Source: an uncultured Alphaproteobacteria bacterium
GTDB lineage: Bacteria > Pseudomonadota > Alphaproteobacteria > Rickettsiales > UBA1997
Reading direction: 5' to 3'
NCBI GenBank assembly: GCA_949298005.1
Contig: CASFUN010000010.1
Span: forward strand, 1-7,860
DNA length: 7,860 nt
Under the pieces are notes generated by a model that was not told the DNA's origin, searched no databases, and saw nothing but the letters and a program-made list of their open reading frames with translations. Positions 1 through 5,637 of the stretch are shown here, one piece after another (position 1 is the stretch's first letter; every line of letters begins with the position of its first letter). Position numbers and translations under genes: made by a program.

Positions 1-346
1 CATATATATTTTTCTTTCCTTGGATTTTTTTAAAGATCCTACCATTTCCATTCATTGTTCCATTTTTAAATTCACCTTCATAAGTATTACCATTTACTAA
101 AGTAAGTTTGCCTTTTCCTTCTACTTTTCCATCTTTAATTTGACATTTATAAAAATCTCCATTATGGTATTTAACTTCTACGTTATTCCAATCAATTTTA
201 TCTAGATCAAAGTCCTCAATCTTATTGCCATTTTTATTAGATATTTCAGTTATACTGCTATTTTTAATATACCTACTATCGTAATCAGCATAAAAAAGTT
301 GCCATTAGAGAATGTTATTTTAGCTTTGTTTTTTTGTGTCTGTCAT
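1..346 (-). pseudogene. MORN-repeat protein, 5' part, frameshifted and cut by window edge
   Basis: Read on the minus strand, the long open frame downstream of a TAA at 307-305 encodes a hydrophilic protein with MORN-type repeats: YKCQIKDGKVEGKGKL is followed by TYEGEFKNGTMNGNGRI, which fits the Y-x-G-x-x-x-x-G-x-x-x-G-x-G pattern. MORN repeats form beta-hairpin stacks that bind lipids or proteins; the role here is unknown. This frame has no start codon before its first repeats. An ATG at 346-344 opens MTDTKKQS and stops. Dropping one A from the A7 run (335-329) and adding one T to the T6 run (297-292) joins that ATG to the repeats through KITFSNGNFF, itself MORN-like. I infer a gene broken by two compensating indels, or two homopolymer errors. 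The 3' end lies beyond position 1. No clear ribosome binding site precedes the ATG. Confidence 0.6.
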
Positions 347-520
347 TTTTATATTTTATTTGAGCTGAATAAATATTATTTTAATATATTAATTATAATT
401 ATTAATATTACTTTATTAAATAACTTTTAATTATAATAAAAGTTAAATAAAGAGATAACTAAACACTTAAATTTATTTTAGTTTATCTATTATCTGAAAA
501 TATATTTTAACTATATTAAT
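347..520. other. Extremely AT-rich divergent intergenic region
   Basis: This stretch separates the leftward MORN gene from the rightward small gene. It is close to 90% A+T over long parts and contains short perfect dyads, such as the 12-bp palindrome TAATTATAATTA at 390-401, which are expected fairly often in such composition. I see no reading frame, tRNA or known RNA here. It presumably carries the MORN gene promoter, but too many TATAAT-like strings exist to choose one. Confidence 0.5.
421..445. repeat. Perfect 9-bp inverted repeat
   Basis: TAACTTTTA (421-429) and TAAAAGTTA (437-445) are perfect inverted copies with a 7-nt loop. Only two G/C base pairs hold the stem's identity, so stability as RNA would be low. 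A looser hairpin follows: AGATAACTAAA (453-463) against TTTAGTTTATCT (477-488) with one bulged T. Either could be a protein-binding dyad between the divergent genes or composition noise. Confidence 0.3.
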
Positions 521-548
521 TTGACTTAGCCCAAAAATATGATATACT
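521..548 (+). promoter_or_regulatory. Sigma70-type promoter with extended -10
   Basis: TTGACT at 521-526 matches the -35 consensus at five of six bases, and TATACT at 543-548 matches the -10 at five of six, with a 16-nt spacer. TGA at 540-542 directly before the -10 gives the extended -10 form TGn. Transcription would start near 555, about 74 nt before the ATG at 629. This is the best promoter-like match I found in the window and it points at the small gene at 629. Confidence 0.55.
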
Positions 549-565
549 ATTACTGACATAGTATA
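543..565. promoter_or_regulatory. Operator-like dyad over -10 and start point
   Basis: TATACTAT (543-550) and ATAGTATA (558-565) form a perfect 8-bp inverted repeat around a 7-nt centre TACTGAC. The dyad covers the -10 hexamer and the predicted transcription start. A symmetric site in this position is where a dimeric repressor would bind, so autoregulation or repression of the downstream gene is an inference. No regulator gene is recognised nearby. Confidence 0.35.
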
Positions 566-595
566 ACAAAACTTCACAAACTAATTACTATGTCA
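554..595 (+). promoter_or_regulatory. Hairpin at predicted 5' end of leader mRNA
   Basis: TGACATAGTA (554-563) is perfectly complementary to TACTATGTCA (586-595), giving a 10-bp stem with a 22-nt loop. Because transcription is predicted to start near 555, the stem would sit at the very 5' end of the mRNA, a position that can protect a transcript from decay. It competes with the dyad at 543-565 only at the DNA level or if transcription starts further upstream. It matches no riboswitch class I know. Confidence 0.35.
558..575 (+). repeat. Direct repeat copy 1, ATAGTATAACAAAACTTC
   Basis: This 18-mer recurs at 1275-1292 with a single mismatch (T to A at the fifth base). Copy 1 overlaps the right arm of the dyad and the loop of the leader hairpin. 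Sequence beyond the core keeps weaker similarity on the right side. Confidence 0.5.
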
Positions 596-616
596 CTATT
601 TTATTAAAAATATAAT

Positions 617-624
617 AAAGGTGG
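617..624 (+). promoter_or_regulatory. Strong ribosome binding site for 629
   Basis: AAAGGTGG lies 4 nt before the ATG at 629 and differs from AAGGAGG-type Shine-Dalgarno sequence by one base. It is the strongest such site in the window; the housekeeping genes here have much weaker ones. It fixes the start of the small gene. Confidence 0.55.
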
Positions 625-628
625 CAGA

Positions 629-934
629 ATGTCTAATAATATAGTAAGGAAAAATAGTATTTTAAGAATATCAATGATAAATCATTTCTTGAAATATGAT
701 ACAAAAAACAATATTGACAGTGTTAACTTAGCGGTTTGTAAAAAATTAAAGCATAATAATAAGCCTTTAATATTTAAATTTATTATGAGTGGTAAATTAA
801 AAGATTTTAATATTATAAAAAAATACGATTTTCTTGGAAATGACAAATTTATTCCATTATCTAATAAAAAGATAATAGATATAATTAGGAACTTATTAAA
901 TAGTAATGATTTTAGACATTTGATACTACGATAG
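629..934 (+). CDS. Hypothetical small protein, likely N-terminal half of a frameshifted gene
   Basis: A 101-residue, lysine/asparagine/isoleucine-rich, basic protein that I do not recognise. There is no signal peptide, membrane segment or familiar catalytic motif. The start at 629 is well supported by AAAGGTGG four bases upstream and by a good promoter at 521-548. The frame ends at TAG 932-934, but the +1-numbered frame opens at 916 and continues without a stop to 1221. Adding one T to the TTT at 919-921 would fuse the two into a protein of about 197 residues. So the ORF is either a truncated product of a broken gene, a gene that uses frameshifting, or the victim of one sequencing error. Orientation is opposite to MORN gene and leuS, so it is its own transcription unit. 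Confidence 0.5.
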   Translation: MSNNIVRKNSILRISMINHFLKYDTKNNIDSVNLAVCKKLKHNNKPLIFKFIMSGKLKDFNIIKKYDFLGNDKFIPLSNKKIIDIIRNLLNSNDFRHLILR

Positions 935-1221
935 TTAATTGTTACAATGAATTAATATCAGACGAATATAAGTTAATTAATATTCTATCAAGCATTCAAA
1001 TTGCTAATATGTCAAAAAGTATTATAGATGAATGTTTTATTCAAAATAATTTAAAACTTAATTATTATACAAAATTATCATTAAAAACCAGTATAAAAAC
1101 TAATAAATCTCATATATTTAGAGATAAAATAAATAATGGTATTACAAAATATGTATCAGGTGAATTCTACAGTATTTATAAACAAAATAAACTGACTGGA
1201 TTAACTTTTACTAGTTTATAA
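916..1221 (+). pseudogene. C-terminal part of the frameshifted small gene
   Basis: This frame is open from 916 to the TAA at 1219-1221, 101 sense codons without a stop in DNA where random frames close quickly, so it has been under coding selection. The only ATG giving a sizeable ORF is at 1009 (70 residues, starting MSKSIIDECF), but no ribosome binding site precedes it, and the 31 codons before it (starting TFDTTIVNCY) look just as protein-like. I therefore read it as the continuation of the gene starting at 629 rather than an independent gene. It is hydrophilic, basic, and of no recognised family. A perfect 14-bp hairpin starts three bases after the stop codon. Confidence 0.45.
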
Positions 1222-1223
1222 TA

Positions 1224-1257
1224 GTATTTGTGTATACTAACATGTATACACAAATAC
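1224..1257. terminator. Perfect 14-bp hairpin between convergent genes
   Basis: GTATTTGTGTATAC (1224-1237) and GTATACACAAATAC (1244-1257) are perfect inverted copies with loop TAACAT. The hairpin begins 3 nt after the small gene's TAA and lies in the gap between two convergent transcription units (small gene, leuS), the expected place for a bidirectional terminator. Neither side has a proper U-tract, so Rho-independent termination is not certain. A second short hairpin, AATATTT-CCT-AAATATT, follows directly at 1258-1274. Confidence 0.5.
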
Positions 1258-1274
1258 AATATTTCCTAAATATT

Positions 1275-1292
1275 ATAGAATAACAAAACTTC
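1275..1292 (+). repeat. Direct repeat copy 2, ATAGAATAACAAAACTTC
   Basis: Seventeen of 18 bases match copy 1 at 558-575, and the next 15 bases to the right keep about ten matches when one gap is allowed. The two copies enclose the whole frameshifted small gene and its terminator. Copy 2 has no obvious promoter in front of it. Confidence 0.5.
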
Positions 1293-1341
1293 CACACAAC
1301 AATTATAACTTAAGCATATATTTTTTACAAATGATTTTTTA

Positions 1342-1404
1342 TCATAACAAACTGATTTTCTTTGCATAAAACGCATAAGCCAAACTTACATAGTTAGCAA
1401 CCAT
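1342..1404 (-). CDS. Possible 20-residue microprotein or leuS readthrough tail
   Basis: Nine bases after the leuS stop codon an ATG opens MVANYVSLAYAFYAKKISLL, ending at TGA. It lies in the same frame as leuS, so readthrough of the leuS TAA would add it as a tail. Its G+C (about 32%) is higher than the surrounding intergenic DNA, and the peptide is hydrophobic with two lysines near the end. It has no clear ribosome binding site and no recognised homolog. LeuRS proteins normally finish at the sequence seen just before the TAA, so a functional tail is unlikely. It may equally be chance or a remnant of a lost gene. Confidence 0.15.
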   Translation of the reverse strand: MVANYVSLAYAFYAKKISLL

Positions 1405-1413
1405 TTTTAAATT

Positions 1414-3921
1414 TTATACAACAAAATTTACCAATTTATTTGGGATAATTATTACTTTTTTGATATCTTTACCATCAATATATTTAACAATATTTGATTC
1501 TTTTTTGGCTAATTTTTCAAGTTCTATTTTATCTAAATCCCTAGAAACATTTATAGTAGCTCGAAGTTTTCCATTAACTTGTAGAGCTAAAGTCACATTA
1601 TAATCAACAGTATATTTATTATCAAATTTTGGCCAAGATTGATCACTAATATTAAATATTTCAAGCAATTCACAGCATAAATGTGGTGCAAAAGGCATAA
1701 ACAATTTTACAACTGATACTAAACCAAAAAAATATGATTTTTTTTTTTGTTCTGTCCCAGGTTGTGTTTTCTCTAAAAAATTAGTAAACTCTCTTATTTT
1801 AGCTATAGCTTTATTAAATTCTAAATTATTCAAATTATTCGTTACAGCTTTTATAGTTTTATGAGTATTTTTGACAATTTCGTCAACACATTCCAATCCA
1901 TCAATATCAAATCTATCTTTAAAATTTAAAATCAATCTATAGAAACGATTTATATATTTCCAACAACTATCTATACCATCTTCAGTCCATTCAAAATCCT
2001 TGTCTGCCGGACTATCAGACATAACAAAAACCCTGGCAGAATCAGCACCGTAAGCTTCAGTTATCTTAATCATATCAACAACATTAGATTTTGATTTACT
2101 CATCTTGATAACACCTTCAAAACTAAGTTCTTCTTTAGTTTCAATATTATAATACTTACCATTATCTTCCTTAACATTCCAAGGATAGCACCACTCTTTT
2201 GAATCTATTCCTCTGTAGGCTTTATGACATACCATTCCTTGGTTAAACAATTTCCTAACTGGTTCATCTATGTTAAAATATCCGCAATCTCTCAATGCTT
2301 TTGTAAAAAATCTAAAATATATTAAATGCATAGTTGCATGTTCTATACCACCGGTATATTGATCAATAGGTAATAACTTTTCACATAATTCAGAATTAAA
2401 TGGTTTATTTTCTATCAAATCCGGATACCTTAAAAAATACCAGGAAGAATCAACAAATGTATCCATAGTATCCGTCTCCCTTATAGCATTATTACCACAT
2501 TTAGGACATTCTGTATATTTCCATGTTGGATGGTTATCAAGTGGATTACCTCTACCGGTAAACTTAACATCATTTGGTAATTCTAATGGTAAGTCTTTTA
2601 ATTTTAGAGGTACAATACCACATTTTTCGCAATAAACTATTGGTATTGGACAGCCCCAATATCTTTGTCTAGAAAATCCCCAGTCTCTAAGTCTATAATT
2701 GATTTTTCTTTTTCCAATTCCTAAATCTTCTAATTTTTCTATAGCAATTTTTTTTGCCTCTTTAGTACTTAAACCATTTAAAAACTCAGAATTTATAACT
2801 ATACCATCTTCTTCAAAAGGTAAAGTTTCACATTCTAAGACTTTATTTATAGATAATCCATATTTTTTTGCAAAATCATAGTCTCTTTTGTCATGAGCGG
2901 GGCAACCAAAAACAGCTCCAGTACCGTAATCCATAAGAACAAAATTAGCTATATATACAGGTAATGAAACATTGTTGTTAAATGGATGAATAACTCTTAG
3001 TCCAGTATCTATTCCTTTTTTATCCATTGTCTCAATGGTTTCTTCGTCTATACTTGTTTTATTACATTCGGCAATAAAATCTGATATATCTTTATTCATT
3101 CTACCAAGTTCTTCGGCTAATGTATGATTAGCAGAAATAGCTATAAAGCTAGCTCCAAATAAAGTATCTGGCCTTGTTGTATATACAGTTATTTTTCTAT
3201 AGTCAGAAGTAGTAATGCTAAAATCAACTAAAACTCCTTCACTTTTCCCTATCCAGTTTTTTTGCATTAATTTAACTTTATCAGGCCATTCTTGTAATTT
3301 AGCATCCAAATCATTTAGTAATTCTTCTGAATAGTCTGTTATTTTAAAAAACCATTGTTTTAATTTTTTCTTCTCAACAATGGCCCCACTTCTCCAACCC
3401 TTGCCATCAACAACCTGTTCGTTTGCTAGAACAGTTTGATCTATCGGATCCCAATTAATGAAACTTTCTTTTTGATATATTAAACCCTTTTCAAATAGCT
3501 TTATAAAAATTTCCTGTTGTTTACCATAATATTCTGGAAAACAAGTAGCAAAAAACTTTGAATAATCGAAAGAAAGACCCAAAATTTTCATGCCATAAAT
3601 AAATTTGTTTATATTATTAATTGTCCATTTTTCTGGACTTATATTCTTTTTAATTGCAGCATTTTCAGCTGGTAAACCAAAAGCATCGGCTCCCATTGGG
3701 TGAAGAACGTCGAAGCCTTGCATTCTTTTAAATCTCGCTATTATGTCACCTATTACAAAATTTCTTAAATGGCCAACATGCAATTCTCCTGAAGGATATG
3801 GAAACATTGATAATACATAATATTTTTGCTTATTATCATTATTATTGAATTTAAAACTATTATTATTTTCCCAATACTTTTGCCATTTTTGCTCTATTTG
3901 TCTAAAATTGTACCTTTCCAT
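1414..3921 (-). CDS. leuS: Leucine--tRNA ligase (LeuRS)
   Basis: Cytoplasmic class Ia enzyme that charges tRNA-Leu with leucine using ATP. All parts of a bacterial LeuRS are present in 835 residues, slightly short of the usual ~860: the HIGH signature as HVGH at 48-51 within PYPSGELHVGHLRN; the CP1 editing domain with TTRPDT at 248-253 and GTGAVFGCPAHDKRD at 333-347, including the editing aspartate D347; a zinc knuckle with C431, C434, C472 and C475; ETDTMDTFVDSSWYF at 482-496; and KMSKS at 606-610. The helical anticodon-binding domain and the C-terminal domain ending NKLVNFVV are complete. A poly(A) run of 11 encodes K726-K728 and is in frame. The start follows the family alignment, but has no visible Shine-Dalgarno. 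It lies 85 bp after ftsQ, probably co-transcribed or with its own promoter. Confidence 0.98.
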   Translation of the reverse strand: MERYNFRQIEQKWQKYWENNNSFKFNNNDNKQKYYVLSMFPYPSGELHVGHLRNFVIGDIIARFKRMQGFDVLHPMGADAFGLPAENAAIKKNISPEKWTINNINKFIYGMKILGLSFDYSKFFATCFPEYYGKQQEIFIKLFEKGLIYQKESFINWDPIDQTVLANEQVVDGKGWRSGAIVEKKKLKQWFFKITDYSEELLNDLDAKLQEWPDKVKLMQKNWIGKSEGVLVDFSITTSDYRKITVYTTRPDTLFGASFIAISANHTLAEELGRMNKDISDFIAECNKTSIDEETIETMDKKGIDTGLRVIHPFNNNVSLPVYIANFVLMDYGTGAVFGCPAHDKRDYDFAKKYGLSINKVLECETLPFEEDGIVINSEFLNGLSTKEAKKIAIEKLEDLGIGKRKINYRLRDWGFSRQRYWGCPIPIVYCEKCGIVPLKLKDLPLELPNDVKFTGRGNPLDNHPTWKYTECPKCGNNAIRETDTMDTFVDSSWYFLRYPDLIENKPFNSELCEKLLPIDQYTGGIEHATMHLIYFRFFTKALRDCGYFNIDEPVRKLFNQGMVCHKAYRGIDSKEWCYPWNVKEDNGKYYNIETKEELSFEGVIKMSKSKSNVVDMIKITEAYGADSARVFVMSDSPADKDFEWTEDGIDSCWKYINRFYRLILNFKDRFDIDGLECVDEIVKNTHKTIKAVTNNLNNLEFNKAIAKIREFTNFLEKTQPGTEQKKKSYFFGLVSVVKLFMPFAPHLCCELLEIFNISDQSWPKFDNKYTVDYNVTLALQVNGKLRATINVSRDLDKIELEKLAKKESNIVKYIDGKDIKKVIIIPNKLVNFVV

Positions 3922-3933
3922 TTTTGTAATATA

Positions 3934-3964
3934 TTTATATGTAACAAGTTAATAATATTGTCTA
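3934..3964 (-). promoter_or_regulatory. Possible leuS promoter
   Basis: In the ftsQ-leuS gap the minus strand reads TAGACA (3964-3959) and TATAAA (3939-3934), each five of six bases from consensus, but with a long 19-nt spacer. Such matches are easy to find in this composition, so the call is weak. It would give leuS a short leader separate from ftsQ transcription. Confidence 0.22.
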
Positions 3965-4006
3965 TTTGGGAAAAGTAAATAAAGGCTTTTTGTTATTTAT
4001 AAACAA

Positions 4007-4828
4007 TTATAAATTAGTAATTTCTTTAAATGTTTTATTATTATATTTCAAATATACTTTATCACGATTTCTAATATCTATTTCTTTTAAGTCAGATAAT
4101 ATTTCTGTGATATTTGTTATATTGTTAAAAATATTCCATGCCTCAGATATGTTATCATCTTCTTCTGGCATTTTAACAATAATATTATTTAAAAAAACAA
4201 CATCCCATCTTCTATTTCCAACTCTAATGACAGAACTTATATTTTTTGCAACCTTATGGTGAATTGATAGCATATTAAATAGATTATTTATTTCATAATC
4301 TTCTATACCAGAACCTACTATTTTTAGTAAATATCCAAACATAATTATGTCACTTTGGTTAATATTTATCAAATTACCAAATTCATCAACAAGTTTATAT
4401 ATTGTACCATCATTAGTTATTAATGCAAATGGGCTATATTCCACAATATCAATAATTATATTATTAGGTAATTTTACTAATACCTTTACATCTTTAATCC
4501 AAACATCCTTTTTAATAGAAACTTTTAAATCTTTCGTGTTTTCATATTTATCAGAACAATATTTATTTATGTGATTTTGTATATTCTTATAGTCTGAGTA
4601 TTTTACACCATTTATAACTATATTTTTGCAAGTATTTTTTTTAATTATTTCATATAAATTTAATAATTTATTATCAGTTTTTGTTAGTAACTTATTAAAG
4701 TCATTTTGTTTTTCTGAAAAAATATAGAGGCAATAAAATAATAAAATTACTACAAGTAATCTAAATAATTTCCTAGCTATAAATCTAGCATTATGTAAGA
4801 TTATTATATTTTTGGCTTTATTATACAT
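4007..4828 (-). CDS. ftsQ: Cell division protein FtsQ
   Basis: Bitopic inner-membrane divisome protein that links FtsB/FtsL to the septal synthesis machinery. The 273 residues show the FtsQ layout: a short basic cytoplasmic tail (1-20), one membrane helix around 21-37 (LFRLLVVILLFYCLYIF), then a periplasmic POTRA domain at about 67-136 with the typical WIKDVKVLVKLPNNIIIDIVEYSPFAL-type motif from W110, and a beta domain at about 139-265 that includes GTIYKLVDEFGNLI and RRWDVVFLNNIIVKMPEED (207-224). Length is in the normal range. It sits 15 bp after the DUF2610-like gene, indicating an operon, and is not beside ftsA, ddl or murB as in the classical division/cell-wall cluster, so that cluster is dispersed here. 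The Shine-Dalgarno (AGTAAG) is weak. Confidence 0.88.
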   Translation of the reverse strand: MYNKAKNIIILHNARFIARKLFRLLVVILLFYCLYIFSEKQNDFNKLLTKTDNKLLNLYEIIKKNTCKNIVINGVKYSDYKNIQNHINKYCSDKYENTKDLKVSIKKDVWIKDVKVLVKLPNNIIIDIVEYSPFALITNDGTIYKLVDEFGNLININQSDIIMFGYLLKIVGSGIEDYEINNLFNMLSIHHKVAKNISSVIRVGNRRWDVVFLNNIIVKMPEEDDNISEAWNIFNNITNITEILSDLKEIDIRNRDKVYLKYNNKTFKEITNL

Positions 4829-4843
4829 TTGATAACTTACTAT

Positions 4844-5155
4844 CTATGCTTGTTTATTCAGTTGTATCAAAAGATTGTTAAATTCTGGTATTTCTTTTTC
4901 AGCTTTATCATTAGCTATATTTATGGCATATACGCATAAATCTTCAAAAGATACATTGTTTCTATCTGCTAAGTCTTTTATTTTTTTTATTGAATCCATT
5001 ATATCTTGTGGAACATGCCCACCTTTTATATCATTTAGCCATTTTGATTGGAATTCTATTGGGTGCTTGCCATCAGTTGGATTTCCAACAAAAAAATCAA
5101 ACGGCGCAACATTTCCGCTATCAAATTGACAAGGTATAGAAAATTTTTTTACCAT
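4844..5155 (-). CDS. DUF2610-like small conserved protein
   Basis: A soluble, acidic-to-neutral 103-residue protein beginning MVKKFSIPCQFDSG with NPTDGKHPIEFQSKWL in the middle and NNVSFEDLCVYAINIAND near the end. From memory this resembles the DUF2610 family, known mainly from Rickettsiales; its function is not known. I see no signal peptide, membrane segment or catalytic motif. The start is supported by AGAAGA eight bases upstream. It is the first gene of the leftward unit, 15 bp before ftsQ, so it may be expressed with the divisome protein, although a functional link is only an inference. The 189-bp gap to the divergent gatC must hold promoters for both directions. Confidence 0.7.
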   Translation of the reverse strand: MVKKFSIPCQFDSGNVAPFDFFVGNPTDGKHPIEFQSKWLNDIKGGHVPQDIMDSIKKIKDLADRNNVSFEDLCVYAINIANDKAEKEIPEFNNLLIQLNKQA

Positions 5156-5266
5156 ACAGAATATCTTCTATTTTAGATAAAAAATATTTAAAATTAGATA
5201 AAATGCAAGATGGTTAGTATTTATAAAATTACACGATTAAATTGATATTGTTTATTTAGCAAAAAT

Positions 5267-5300
5267 GTAATTATTTGTAAAAACATAATTGCCTTTTTTA
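5267..5300 (+). terminator. Hairpin plus T6 upstream of gatC, attenuator-like
   Basis: GTAATTAT (5267-5274) pairs with ATAATTGC (5286-5293), with one G-U pair, and two further pairs are possible inside across a TT bulge. One C later comes TTTTTT (5295-5300). This is the shape of a weak intrinsic terminator on the plus strand, yet no plus-strand gene ends upstream; the next gene is gatC, 45 nt on. It could be a leader attenuator for the gatC-gatA unit or a chance structure. Confidence 0.3.
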
Positions 5301-5344
5301 GATTCAATACTATTATCACAACTATATATGTATTAATTGTTAGG

Positions 5345-5629
5345 ATGGACGAGAAAAAATTAGCAAAATTAGCAAAATTAGCAAGAATAGAAGTGAAAGA
5401 AGAAGACAAAAATAGATTGTTAGAGTTATTAAACAATGATATAAGTACTGTAAAAACAATATATAATATAGATACAGACGGTCTAGAACCACTAACAAAT
5501 CCATATGATATGACTTTAAAGACTCACAAAGATACTGTAGAAGATGGTAATAAAGGCGATATTCTTATGAATTGCGCTCCAGAAAGCATGTATAATTATT
5601 TTATAGTTCCAAAAGTTTTAGATAATTAG
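5345..5629 (+). CDS. gatC: Asp-tRNA(Asn)/Glu-tRNA(Gln) amidotransferase subunit C
   Basis: Small subunit that wraps around GatA and stabilises the GatCAB transamidosome, which converts Glu-tRNA-Gln (and Asp-tRNA-Asn) to the amidated form. The 94 residues have the family features: helix with KLAKLARIEV at 8-17, LEPLTNP at 47-53, and the C-terminal stretch DTVEDGNKGDILMNCAPES (63-81) ending in YFIVPKVL. Length is normal. There is no other in-frame start nearby, so ATG 5345 is forced, although the AGG at 5342-5344 touches the start codon and is too close for a normal Shine-Dalgarno. A 9-bp unit is repeated three times inside the first helix. The stop codon is 8 bp before gatA, and the two are surely co-transcribed. 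Confidence 0.95.
   Translation: MDEKKLAKLAKLARIEVKEEDKNRLLELLNNDISTVKTIYNIDTDGLEPLTNPYDMTLKTHKDTVEDGNKGDILMNCAPESMYNYFIVPKVLDN
5357..5383 (+). repeat. Triplicated 9-bp unit AAATTAGCA in gatC
   Basis: Three exact tandem copies of AAATTAGCA encode KLA-KLA-KLA (residues 5-13) in the first helix of GatC. The number of residues before the conserved LARI motif is normal, so no extra unit has been inserted relative to the family; identical codons have been kept or copied by slippage. Changes in copy number would stay in frame. Confidence 0.8.
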
Positions 5630-5637
5630 GTAGTTTT

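Noticed and set aside
558..1292. Insertion sequence or transposon bounded by the direct repeats
   Set aside because: No terminal inverted repeats and no transposase-like sequence lie between the copies; the repeats are too long and imperfect for a fresh target duplication.
1258..1413. tRNA or small RNA gene between the small gene and leuS
   Set aside because: I could not fold a cloverleaf or see a T-loop GTTCRA motif; only short AT hairpins are present.
2699..2881. Plus-strand ORF of 60 codons inside leuS
   Set aside because: It is the antisense shadow of a well-conserved leuS region and has no family features or ribosome binding site.
3966..4574. Plus-strand ORFs at 3966-4262 and 4347-4574
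   Set aside because: Both lie opposite ftsQ, whose domains are recognisable in the minus frame; the apparent hydrophobic proteins are antisense artefacts.
4875..5129. Plus-strand ORF of 84 codons opposite the DUF2610-like gene
   Set aside because: The minus frame carries the conserved-looking protein with a ribosome binding site; the plus frame is a shadow.
5221..5436. Minus-strand ORF of 71 codons over the gatC start
   Set aside because: It overlaps the conserved first helix of gatC in antisense; its repeated NFANFANFF is just the reverse of the gatC tandem repeat.
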